Shown one piece after another: positions 46,841 through 53,464 of a stretch of 53,464 nucleotides of DNA. The stretch is from an uncultured Sphingomonadales bacterium (GTDB taxonomy: Bacteria; Pseudomonadota; Alphaproteobacteria; Sphingomonadales; Sphingomonadaceae), in NCBI GenBank assembly GCA_903858875.1, contig CAIOKP010000173.1, forward strand, positions 1 to 53,464. Reading direction: 5' to 3'. A program made the position numbers and the translations under genes. The notes under the pieces are model-generated. The model did not search any database. It saw nothing but the letters and a program-made list of their open reading frames with translations, and was not told the DNA's origin. Every line of letters starts with the position of its first letter. The stretch's first letter is position 1.

Positions 46841-47532
46841 AGGGTTCTGGACACTTCCTCGAGCCTGTAGCCAAATCCATAGACTGAAATCAGCTGATAG
46901 CCGCTTTCTGGCCGCAGAGAGAGCTTTGATCGTAATCGGGCGATATGGCTGTCCAAAGTCCGCGTTGGAATATCCGCGCGCAATCCCCAGATCGTCTCCA
47001 GCACGTGTTGCCGCGAGATGGCGCGGTCGACATTGCGAAACAACAACAGGGCGAGCTGATATTCCTTGGCGGTGAGCACCAGATCCTCGTCACCCCGGCG
47101 CACTGTCCGCAATCTCAGGTCGAACGTAAAGGCGCCGTGATTCTCACAGGAACCTTCCGATTGGGTCGTCTGCGTCCGTCGTCCCAGCGCCCTCACGCGC
47201 GCTTGCAGAACCGCAGGCAGAAATGGCTTGGTCACAAAGTCATCGGCGCCGGCGTTCAGGCCTTCGACAATATCCTCTTCCAATCCGCGACTGGTCAACA
47301 TCAGTACCGGCACTGTCGCACCAATATGATTGCGGATCCATTCCAGCACAGTCAGCCCCGATACGTCGGGCAAATTCCAATCGAGAACGAATATGTCATA
47401 ATTCACCTGGCGCAGTGCGAGAAGTAACGCATTCGCGCGATCAAAGCAGTCGCATTCATGCCCACCCTGCAGCAGCAATCGCGCCACACTGGCCAGCATA
47501 ACAGCGTCATCATCAAGGATCGCTATTTTCAT
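46837..47532 (-). CDS. OmpR/PhoB family response regulator
   Basis: 231 residues. The receiver domain has acidic pocket ILDDD (residues 5-9), the phosphorylated D51 in FVLDWNLPD, LMLTSRG and the conserved Lys in VTKPFLPAVL. The C-terminal winged helix has LTAKEYQLALLLF and the recognition segment RTLDSHIARLRSKL, typical of OmpR/PhoB-type transcription factors. It starts the RR - LysM/FecR - CHASE2-kinase operon, which it may also control. ATG 47532 is preceded by GGGAT. The upstream region (from 47533) has no convincing sigma-70 boxes; palindromic half-sites for an OmpR-type repeat were looked for by eye and not found. Confidence 0.93.
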   Translation of the reverse strand: MKIAILDDDAVMLASVARLLLQGGHECDCFDRANALLLALRQVNYDIFVLDWNLPDVSGLTVLEWIRNHIGATVPVLMLTSRGLEEDIVEGLNAGADDFVTKPFLPAVLQARVRALGRRTQTTQSEGSCENHGAFTFDLRLRTVRRGDEDLVLTAKEYQLALLLFRNVDRAISRQHVLETIWGLRADIPTRTLDSHIARLRSKLSLRPESGYQLISVYGFGYRLEEVSRTL

Positions 47533-48038
47533 TGTCTATCCCGTTAGATCGACGTGGCGCGGTAGTCGAATAGTACCAGTTTGGCCTAGCAGTTATACGT
47601 AAGATTTTACAATAGTTGACATGGGAATCTCGCGCCTGCGTGGCATATCGCGACCACACGCTCGATTTGGCAAACGGTCTACAGCCAAGCCGACATCAAC
47701 GCCGTCGGTGATCATCTGAGGCCTGACGGTCTGGTGCTGAAAGGTGGGAGCGAACCCACCGGCCGGACCTGCCGGATCGCGCAGGCCATTGACCAGCCAC
47801 GAAAGATTTGAAGGTCTCGATGAACACCCAGCTTGCCCTGCTGAACTGCTCGCCCCGCGGTTGCCCGATTGCCTTGGTCACGGAGCGATAGAGGTGGCGT
47901 TCGCCACAAATATGCGCGCGGCGCCCATCAAACGGCAGGAGCAACCGAAGGAAATTGGCATGGCAGATGCGCCATCGGGAAGGCTTCGCGTTCTCGCCCA
48001 TAAAACAAGGTGCATTTCCCGTGACAACCTATTGCGGT
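47533..48038. other. 506-base stretch without a recognisable gene
   Basis: Lies between the response regulator start and the left end of the insertion sequence. It must hold the promoter of the signalling operon near 47533-47640. Beyond that, short open frames on both strands (for example a 101-codon one on the minus strand at 47696-48001) lack a recognisable family or convincing start. It may be decayed coding sequence or a relic of earlier insertions, but I see nothing specific. Confidence 0.4.
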
Positions 48039-49395
48039 GCAAGGCGATCATGCGCGCATCACGATTGTTTTTTTTCGAAAAAATGGCTCTGGAATTTATC
48101 CTAATTTTCGCGGTGTTTTTTGTGTTTTTATTTAACGCTGTTCGCGCCGCGATGCATATTTTTTCGCAATGATCGGCACGGCGCATCCATCGTCCGGCGG
48201 CACATCATGCGCGCCGCCGACGGGCAAGGATTGGCCAGCGGACCTCGATCGCTGGCTGGCGCCCTTTACGGCGTCGTTACGCCACAAGACCCGGGGTCGC
48301 ATGTTTGCCGCCTATGTGGCCGGACTGATCGCGCCGGGCGACCGCAAGAGCATGCAGCCCATGGCGGCGCGGGCAGGCAAGGTCAGCTATGATCAATTGC
48401 ACCACTTTTTGACCAGCGCCGCGTGGGATGCCGCCGCGCTGGAGGCCGTGCTGTTGGCGCAGGCCATCCGTCTCACAGGCGCTCATGGCTCCGCCTGGCT
48501 GGTCATAGCCGACGCGGCCCTGCCCAAAAAAGGGGCGCATTCGGTTGGGGTGGCTCCACAATATGCGGCCGGGTTGGGGCGGCGGGTCAATTGTCAAACG
48601 CTGATATCCGTGGGTTTGGCGGTCGGGGTGACAGAGATACAATTGGCGCTGCGCCTTTACCTGCCGGCAAGCTGGACCAGCCAGCCCGAGCGCCTCGACC
48701 AAGCCGGCGTACCCGAGAATTTCCGCCCCTATCGCGACAAGGTGGCCATCGCACTGTCCGAAATCGACCGGGTTCGCGCCGCAGGGGTCCGATCGAAAGG
48801 TGTCTTGATCGACGCCGGTTTTGGCCTGAGTCTTGGCCTGCGTCGTGGCCTTGACGCGCGGGACATACCTTGGGCGATCTGTATCCCAACCAAACCCGGC
48901 GATTGTCCGGAAGATGGCATAACCTTGGCCATGCCGCTATCGCATGGGCCGACATCGCCCGTGTCCGCCGCCGATCCGCACCGCCTGTTGGCGGCGGCCG
49001 TGTGGCAAACGATCGGATGGCGCGGCGCTGACCATCGTCGCAAATCGGCCAGATACACGGCGATGCGCGTCATGATGGCCGGACCCAGAGATGAGCCCCC
49101 CGCCGAAGTTTGGCTGATCGGCGAACAGCCGACGACGGGAGAGCCGCGCTATTACCTGTCCAACCTACCCGCCCACACATCGTTGAAGCAGTTCGCCACC
49201 CTGTTTAAAATTCGGCAGGCCAACGCGGCCGGCCACCAACAGTTGCGGAAGGACCTCGGGCTGGAACATTTCGAGGGGCGGTCTTGGGCCGGCCTGCATC
49301 GTCATTGCCTGATGACGATAATCGCAGCCGCTTTTTTACAAGCGCACGATGCAGGGTAGCGAAAAAACGACATTTTTCCCCGCATTGACCCTTGC
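48039..49395 (+). mobile_element. IS701-like insertion sequence with imperfect terminal inverted repeats
   Basis: About 1357 bases around the transposase gene. The left end at 48039-48077 (GCAAGGCGATCATGCG, ending TTTTTTTTCG) resembles the reverse complement of the right end at 49360-49395 (GCAAGGGTCAATGCG, ending GTTTTTTCG). This imperfect match by eye fits the usual ~1.4 kb size of the family. A GGT flanks both ends and might be a short target duplication, though IS701 elements usually make four. The ends are a proposal. The AT-rich leader, unlike the rest of the window, lies inside these limits. Confidence 0.45.
48169..49359 (+). CDS. IS701 family DDE transposase
   Basis: 396 residues of the DDE_5 superfamily. 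Early segments match the family: F-AAYVAGLIAPGDRKSMQPMA and DQLHHFLTSAAWD. The first acidic residue is in VIADAALPKKGAHSVGVAPQY, the second in VLIDAGFGLSLGLR, and the Glu in HFEGRSWAGLHRHCLM, so the catalytic triad appears complete. It should move a ~1.4 kb element by cut-and-paste. The first Asp site usually reads Asp-(Asp/Glu)-(Thr/Ser)-(Gly) and here is Ala-Asp-Ala-Ala, a small deviation. ATG 48169 follows an AT-rich, A/T-tract-containing leader with no clear Shine-Dalgarno. It is a single, intact-looking copy with nothing else mobile around it. Confidence 0.88.
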   Translation: MIGTAHPSSGGTSCAPPTGKDWPADLDRWLAPFTASLRHKTRGRMFAAYVAGLIAPGDRKSMQPMAARAGKVSYDQLHHFLTSAAWDAAALEAVLLAQAIRLTGAHGSAWLVIADAALPKKGAHSVGVAPQYAAGLGRRVNCQTLISVGLAVGVTEIQLALRLYLPASWTSQPERLDQAGVPENFRPYRDKVAIALSEIDRVRAAGVRSKGVLIDAGFGLSLGLRRGLDARDIPWAICIPTKPGDCPEDGITLAMPLSHGPTSPVSAADPHRLLAAAVWQTIGWRGADHRRKSARYTAMRVMMAGPRDEPPAEVWLIGEQPTTGEPRYYLSNLPAHTSLKQFATLFKIRQANAAGHQQLRKDLGLEHFEGRSWAGLHRHCLMTIIAAAFLQAHDAG

Positions 49396-49560
49396 GGTAC
49401 ATCCCCGGTAAATGTTCAAATTTGCAGGTGGGGCACGGATCGCCCTGTCTTGCATTGCGTTTGGTGATGCCTGACGCCTGAACACCCTGACCGACCCGAA
49501 GGGCACGATACAATTTCCCTGCCTCATTCCTTTGCCGACGAACGGCGCTGGCGCAGTCGG

Positions 49561-50241
49561 GTGATCTCGGCGGTTCTGTCGCTGGCGATCTTTCTGTTGA
49601 TGGTCGCCGCGTTGATCAGCCTGGGCATCGGACCACAATTGAAGGACCAGCCGGGATCGCGGCTGGTGTCGGTCAATCTGTCGAATTCATCCGAGACGGC
49701 AAAGGCCAAAACGCACGTATCGCACCAACCCGTGCAGGTCAGTCACGGCAGCCCGCCGCTATCGCCGCCCAAAACGCTGTCGCAACACACATTGCCCGAC
49801 CCCACGCCGACCAGCAGCTTTATCCACCTGTCGCATGCCGATTTTGCGGCGGCCGATATCTCGCGCATGGCCAAACACAGCAATGATGATGACAGCAGCG
49901 AGGCCAAATCGGCGGCCTATGGCCCGGGCGAAGGGCCTGGCGGCGCACATCTCTACAACGCCCGCTGGTATCGCGAGCCAACCCATGCCGAAATGGGCCC
50001 ATATTTCCCGCATGGCAGCCCAGCAGGGTCGTGGGCGTTAATCGCTTGCCATACGACCGACCATTATCACGTCGATGATTGTCAGGAACTTGACGAATCG
50101 CCACCGGGTTCCGGGCTGGCGCGGGGCCTGCGACAGGCCGCTTGGCAATTCCTGATCCGGCCACCGATGCTCAACGGTGCGCCGATTCCCAACGCCTGGG
50201 TCCGCATTCGGTTCGATTTCACCGCCGGCGGCGCTAAATAA
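49561..50241 (+). CDS. TonB-like envelope protein, start uncertain
   Basis: 226 residues from GTG 49561. A hydrophobic helix begins at once (VLSLAIFLLMVAALISLGI), followed by a Ser/Pro/His-rich spacer of about 80 residues and a C-terminal domain ending QAAWQFLIRPPMLNGAPIPNAWVRIRFDF. This ending resembles TonB C-terminal-like domains of sphingomonads (RQAAWxFxxRPPxxxGxPxxxAWVRIR). It would span the periplasm and carry force or a signal to the outer membrane; no ExbB/ExbD or receptor adjoins. The same frame is open back to 49468 and adds a basic cytoplasmic stretch (DERRWRSR) before the helix, so the real start may be upstream at a non-standard codon. A single indel near ATG 49467 would also explain it. 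Confidence 0.68.
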   Translation: MISAVLSLAIFLLMVAALISLGIGPQLKDQPGSRLVSVNLSNSSETAKAKTHVSHQPVQVSHGSPPLSPPKTLSQHTLPDPTPTSSFIHLSHADFAAADISRMAKHSNDDDSSEAKSAAYGPGEGPGGAHLYNARWYREPTHAEMGPYFPHGSPAGSWALIACHTTDHYHVDDCQELDESPPGSGLARGLRQAAWQFLIRPPMLNGAPIPNAWVRIRFDFTAGGAK

Positions 50242-50305
50242 GGCCAAACGCGGCGGCGCGACACCGTGTGAGCGTGCCCTCACGGGATTCCTTATCGCGA
50301 ATGAA

Positions 50306-50336
50306 GCGGAATTTTCCGCGCCGAGATACCCTCGGC
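50306..50336 (-). terminator. Two tandem hairpins downstream of tRNA-Thr
   Basis: GCCGAG/CTCGGC with a five-base loop (50320-50336), directly followed on the minus strand by GCGGA/TCCGC with a four-base A/T loop (50306-50319), 20 bases beyond the tRNA 3' end. They could end the tRNA transcript. No T-run is seen. Confidence 0.4.
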
Positions 50337-50356
50337 CCGGCGGAAAGGATGATCTG

Positions 50357-50431
<75 letters not shown>

Positions 50432-50618
50432 CAACCCACAGTCATCGCCGCTGGACCAGAGCCGCAGCGGAGGCGCGCTATTGGCCGTCGAAATCCGACT
50501 TGTCAAGCGCGCCCCTGCATCTAGAGGGATCTGTATGAATGTTTCTGTGCCAGGCGACCGACAAAGCAAAGATACTCTGCATGATTGACACCCTCAGCCC
50601 CCCAGCAGGGCCCCGCCC

Positions 50619-50786
50619 ATGACCCGCGAAGAGCGCCTGGCCGCCAAGCTGCGCGAGAATTTGCACCGACGAAAGGCGCAGTCGCGGGCTGTCCCGCCCG
50701 CTGCCGCCGAATATCCGGATGAAACCGCACCGCAATCGGGCGAATCAGACGGCGCCGCCCTTCCCAAAGGCGTCGTGAAAAGCTAG
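50619..50786 (+). CDS. Small charged protein, 55 residues, upstream of gpmA
   Basis: 55 residues starting MTREERLAAKLRENLHRRKAQSR, a basic amphipathic helix, then an Ala/Pro/Glu-rich tail ending in Val-Val-Lys-Ser. ATG 50619 to TAG 50784-50786 stays open with a codon pattern like its neighbours. I recall similar small proteins beginning with a (R/E)ER-LAAxLRxNLxRRKAQxR pattern near gpmA in sphingomonads, but this is memory and not checked. It ends 41 bases before the gpmA start and may be cotranscribed. Function is unknown; a basic helix suggests nucleic acid or membrane-surface contact. It is too short for automatic gene finders with a 60-codon limit. Confidence 0.65.
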   Translation: MTREERLAAKLRENLHRRKAQSRAVPPAAAEYPDETAPQSGESDGAALPKGVVKS

Positions 50787-50827
50787 GGCCAAAGGCGTAC
50801 CGGCAATTTTAGCGGAGAGCGAAAGCC

Positions 50828-51514
50828 TTGCCTCGTCTCATTCTTGTTCGTCATGGTCAGAGCCAGTGGAACCTCGAAAACCGTTTCACCGGGTGGTGGG
50901 ATGTAGATCTGACCAAAAAGGGTGAGGCAGAAGCGCGTGCAGCGGGTACCTTGTTGAAGGACAAGGGCCTGTTCCCGACGGTGGCCTTCACCTCTTTCCA
51001 GACTCGCGCGATTCGCACGCTGCATTTCGCGTTGGAGGCGATGGGCCGTCTGTGGGTGCCCGAAACCAAGGACTGGCGCTTGAACGAGCGGCATTATGGC
51101 GGGTTGACCGGGCTGGACAAGGCCGAAACGGCGGCGCGCCATGGCGATGATCAGGTAAAGGTCTGGCGCCGCAGCTTTGATACGCCGCCGCCCGTGCTCG
51201 AATCGGGTAGCGAATTCGACCTGGCACAAGATGCGCGCTATGCTGGCATCGCGATCCCGTCGACGGAAAGCCTGAAAGACACGATCGCCCGCGTGCTGCC
51301 CTATTATGAAAGTGCTATCGTCCCGCAATTGAAGGCCGGCGAGACAGTGCTGGTGGCGGCCCATGGCAATTCACTACGCGCGCTGGTCAAGCACCTGTCG
51401 GGCATTTCGGACGACGATATTACCGGTCTCGAAATCCCCACTGGCCAGCCGATCGTTTATGAGCTCGATGAAAACCTCGTCGCGCTTGACCGTTATTATT
51501 TGTCGGAGCGTTGA
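50828..51514 (+). CDS. gpmA: 2,3-bisphosphoglycerate-dependent phosphoglycerate mutase
   Basis: 228 residues from TTG 50828, with GGAGAG (50814-50819) eight bases before it, which decides the start. The enzyme interconverts 3- and 2-phosphoglycerate in glycolysis and gluconeogenesis. [22 protein letters not shown] has the phospho-accepting His9. [20 protein letters not shown] and [19 protein letters not shown], with the second catalytic His, are family signatures. Ends at TGA 51512-51514, four bases before the purE ATG, so gpmA and purE, and probably purK and folA, form one transcript. The enzyme is cofactor-dependent, as in most alphaproteobacteria that carry gpmA. Confidence 0.95.
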   Translation: MPRLILVRHGQSQWNLENRFTGWWDVDLTKKGEAEARAAGTLLKDKGLFPTVAFTSFQTRAIRTLHFALEAMGRLWVPETKDWRLNERHYGGLTGLDKAETAARHGDDQVKVWRRSFDTPPPVLESGSEFDLAQDARYAGIAIPSTESLKDTIARVLPYYESAIVPQLKAGETVLVAAHGNSLRALVKHLSGISDDDITGLEIPTGQPIVYELDENLVALDRYYLSER

Positions 51515-51518
51515 TATC

Positions 51519-52007
51519 ATGACCCGTCCAGGAGCTCTCGTTTCCATCGTCATGGGTAGCCAGTCCGATTGGCACACCATGAAAAAAGCCGCCGACACGC
51601 TGACCGAACTGGGCGTGATGCATGATGTGCGGATCGTTTCGGCGCATCGCACGCCCGACCGCCTGGTCGAATTCGCCAAGACGGCGGCTGATCAGGGCTT
51701 CAAGGTGATTATCGCTGGCGCTGGCGGTTCGGCGCATCTGCCGGGCATGGTCGCGTCGATGACGCATCTGCCCGTGCTGGGCGTTCCCATTCAGTCGAAG
51801 GCGCTGTCGGGGCAAGATTCGCTGCTGTCGATCGTGCAGATGCCGGCGGGCGTTCCCGTCGGCACTCTGGCGATTGGTGAACCGGGCGCGATCAACGCTG
51901 GCCTGCTGGCCGCCAAGATCCTCGCCATTGGGGACCCCGAACTGGCCGCCCGCGTGAAGTCCTATCGCACTGCCCAGACCGATGCGGTCGCAGAACGTCC
52001 TGAATAA
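51519..52007 (+). CDS. purE: N5-carboxyaminoimidazole ribonucleotide mutase
   Basis: 162 residues. Class I PurE converts N5-CAIR to CAIR in purine synthesis, using the product of PurK. Signatures [21 protein letters not shown], the catalytic [13 protein letters not shown] and the [21 protein letters not shown] segment are present; [18 protein letters not shown] is typical of the last third. ATG 51519 lies four bases after the gpmA stop, and the frame extending to 51363 overlaps gpmA and is not used. purK starts 30 bases downstream, in the classical purE-purK order. Confidence 0.96.
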   Translation: MTRPGALVSIVMGSQSDWHTMKKAADTLTELGVMHDVRIVSAHRTPDRLVEFAKTAADQGFKVIIAGAGGSAHLPGMVASMTHLPVLGVPIQSKALSGQDSLLSIVQMPAGVPVGTLAIGEPGAINAGLLAAKILAIGDPELAARVKSYRTAQTDAVAERPE

Positions 52008-52037
52008 GGGTCGTCCTCGCATCATGATTCCACGGCA

Positions 52038-53096
52038 ATGATACCTCCGGGCGAAACTATCGGCATTCTGGGCGGCGGCCAGTTGGGGCGAATGATGGCC
52101 TTTGCCGCCGCGCGGCTGGGCTATCGGGTGCATATCTATGCGCCCGAGCCCGACTCGATCGCCGCCGAAGTGTGCAGCCGCTTCACCTGCGCCGAGTGGG
52201 ATGATGCGGCGGCCATGGCGCGCTTTGCCGCCGAATGCGCCGTGGTGACCTATGAGTTTGAAAATGTGCCGGTGGCGCCTTTGGCGGCATTGGGCAACGT
52301 GCCGTTGCTCCCCCACCCCCGCGCGCTCGAAACCGCGCAGGACCGTTTGAACGAAAAAGCCTTTGTTCAGCGGCTGGGTGGTACCGCGGCGCCATTCATG
52401 GCGGTCGATAGCGCGGCGGACCTCACCCGCGCGATGGCCGAAATCGGTACGCCCGGCATTCTGAAGACCCGCCGCGACGGCTATGATGGCAAGGGCCAGT
52501 GGCGGATCATGTCGCCGGCCGATGCCGATGCGCTCGACCTGCCCGCGGTGCCGTTGATTTACGAAGGCTTTGTCCGCTTCTTTGGCGAATTTTCGGTGAT
52601 TCTGGCGCGCAGTGCCGGTGGCAACGTCCATTTCTGGGATTCGGCCGAAAACGTCCACGAAAACGGCATCCTCGACACCTCCACCGTCCCGGCCAACCCG
52701 CGCGTCGCGGCGCAAGTCCCCGCCGCCCGCGCCTTGGCGCAAAAGGTGGCAGAGGCGCTGGACTATGTCGGCGTACTGACGCTGGAATTTTTCGCGACCG
52801 ACGATGGCCCGGTGTGCAACGAAATGGCGCCCCGTGTGCACAATTCAGGCCACTGGACGATCGAGGGCGCGCTGACCAGCCAGTTCGAGAACCACATTCG
52901 CGCCATATGCGGCCTGCCTTTGGGCCTGACCACATTGGCGGTGCGCGGCGCGGTCATGCGCAATCTGATCGGTGATGAAGCGCATGACTGGCCGGCAATT
53001 CTGGCCGACCCCGCCAACCACCTGCATCTGTATGGCAAGGCAGCGGCGCGTCCCGGACGCAAGATGGGCCATGTTACCCGACTGACGCTGGGCTGA
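52038..53096 (+). CDS. purK: N5-carboxyaminoimidazole ribonucleotide synthase
   Basis: 352 residues of the ATP-grasp superfamily. PurK carboxylates AIR with bicarbonate and ATP, supplying PurE. The start TIGILGGGQLGRMMAFAA is its signature, followed by VVTYEFENVPV, DRLNEKAFVQRLG, ILKTRRDGYDGKGQWR (ATP-binding loop), YEGFVRFFGEFSVILAR and VCNEMAPRVHNSGHWTIEGALTSQFENH. ATG 52038 was chosen as the first Met in frame; its Shine-Dalgarno is weak. It follows purE by 30 bases and the folA start comes four bases after its stop, indicating one transcript running into folate metabolism. Confidence 0.96.
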   Translation: MIPPGETIGILGGGQLGRMMAFAAARLGYRVHIYAPEPDSIAAEVCSRFTCAEWDDAAAMARFAAECAVVTYEFENVPVAPLAALGNVPLLPHPRALETAQDRLNEKAFVQRLGGTAAPFMAVDSAADLTRAMAEIGTPGILKTRRDGYDGKGQWRIMSPADADALDLPAVPLIYEGFVRFFGEFSVILARSAGGNVHFWDSAENVHENGILDTSTVPANPRVAAQVPAARALAQKVAEALDYVGVLTLEFFATDDGPVCNEMAPRVHNSGHWTIEGALTSQFENHIRAICGLPLGLTTLAVRGAVMRNLIGDEAHDWPAILADPANHLHLYGKAAARPGRKMGHVTRLTLG

Positions 53097-53100
53097 TCCG

Positions 53101-53464
53101 ATGGCCGAAATCGTCCTTGTCGTGGCGGTGACGGCCAATGGCGTGATTGGCGCGGATGGCGGCATGCCGTGGCACATCCCCGCCGACCTCAAACATTTCA
53201 AAGCCGCCACCATGGGCAAGCCGATGGTGATGGGCCGCCGGACATTCGAATCGCTGCCCGGCCTGTTGCCAGGCCGGCGGCACATCGTGTTGACCCGCGA
53301 TCCGGCGTGGACCGCGCCGGGGGCCGAAGTCGCGCATGATCTGGGTGCCGCGCTGGCGATGGCGGGCGAGGCGGCGGAAATCGCGGTGATCGGCGGCGGT
53401 GAAATCTTCGCGCTGGCTCTGCCCCGCGCCAACCGCATCGAATGGACCGAAATCCACGCCGATA
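53101..53464 (+). CDS. folA: Dihydrofolate reductase, N-terminal part (cut by window end)
   Basis: The first 121 residues from ATG 53101; the frame is still open at the end of the window. DHFR reduces dihydrofolate to tetrahydrofolate with NADPH. Recognised from VLVVAVTANGVIGADGGMPWHIPADLKHFK (substrate site with Trp-His before Ile-Pro-Ala-Asp), the KPMVMGRRTFESLPG segment with its Gly-Arg-(R/K)-Thr nucleotide site, and AVIGGGEIFALALPRANRI. It begins four bases after purK and would supply one-carbon folates needed by purH-type reactions, a sensible operon context. The C-terminal ~40-50 residues lie beyond the window. Confidence 0.95.
   Translation, partial: MAEIVLVVAVTANGVIGADGGMPWHIPADLKHFKAATMGKPMVMGRRTFESLPGLLPGRRHIVLTRDPAWTAPGAEVAHDLGAALAMAGEAAEIAVIGGGEIFALALPRANRIEWTEIHAD

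Noticed and set aside
47744..48172. A 142-codon plus-strand open frame ending in a hydrophobic segment
   Set aside because: It runs across the proposed left end of the insertion sequence into the AT-rich leader. The hydrophobic tail comes from T-rich DNA, and no start signal is seen.
49205..49513. A minus-strand frame with several CxxC-like pairs (PCPTCKFEH and others)
   Set aside because: It overlaps the transposase end and the element boundary on the opposite strand; the cysteines are probably chance.
51420..52841. A 473-codon minus-strand open frame
   Set aside because: Antisense of purE and purK; no domain.

Overview
The window is GC-rich (roughly two thirds GC by eye) and densely coded on both strands, with only one stretch longer than 300 bases that lacks a gene. 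Gene content points to an alphaproteobacterium, most likely of the Sphingomonadales. Pointers are the large (about 180 kDa class) NAD-glutamate dehydrogenase, the rpe - heparinase-like - purH string, gpmA - purE - purK - folA, and a TonB-like protein of a type I associate with sphingomonads. This assignment rests on gene content and remembered synteny, not on a search.

Layout. 1-10.5 kb: end of a TPR protein, NAD-glutamate dehydrogenase, a ferredoxin/rubredoxin-reductase-like flavoprotein, queG on the other strand, a two-gene ABC-2 exporter and a Tat-exported MsrB. 10.5-19.6 kb: a cell-surface glycan cluster in two minus-strand operons. One is a UGM-like flavoprotein, GtrA and a GT-C-like protein broken by an in-frame TAG. 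The other is GT2, methyltransferase, GtrA and GT4. A plus-strand GT-C-like membrane protein lies between them. The parts fit a polyprenyl-phosphate-sugar route: GT2 charges the lipid, GtrA flips it, GT-C transfers the sugar in the periplasm. 19.7-24.6 kb: tRNA-Leu(TAA), ihfB with a recognisable promoter, a YtrA-type GntR regulator, a POT peptide transporter, NnrU, a Zur/Fur regulator and a lipoprotein MsrA behind a 50-residue membrane peptide. 24.8-30.7 kb: purH, heparinase-like, rpe and an M20 amidohydrolase.

30.9-42.6 kb: a GGDEF-EAL protein with both catalytic motifs intact, a coupled PhyH-dioxygenase/FkbH-like pair, a CDF metal transporter, a diacylglycerol-kinase-like protein, a PAP2 phosphatase, dcd, a VOC protein, fdhD, a glutathione S-transferase, an NDUFA9-like oxidoreductase and tRNA-Leu(CAG). 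42.7-47.5 kb: a small lipoprotein facing a three-gene signalling operon (response regulator, LysM-FecR periplasmic protein, CHASE2 histidine kinase) whose genes overlap by four bases each. 47.5-50.4 kb: a gene-poor stretch, an IS701-like insertion sequence with an AT-rich leader, a TonB-like protein and tRNA-Thr(GGT). 50.6-53.5 kb: a 55-residue conserved-looking protein, gpmA, purE, purK and the start of folA, cut by the window end.

Most interesting candidates: the glycan cluster with its amber codon, the PhyH-FkbH pair with an unusual domain order, and the FecR/CHASE2 signalling triad. No CRISPR array, prophage or rRNA gene was seen.
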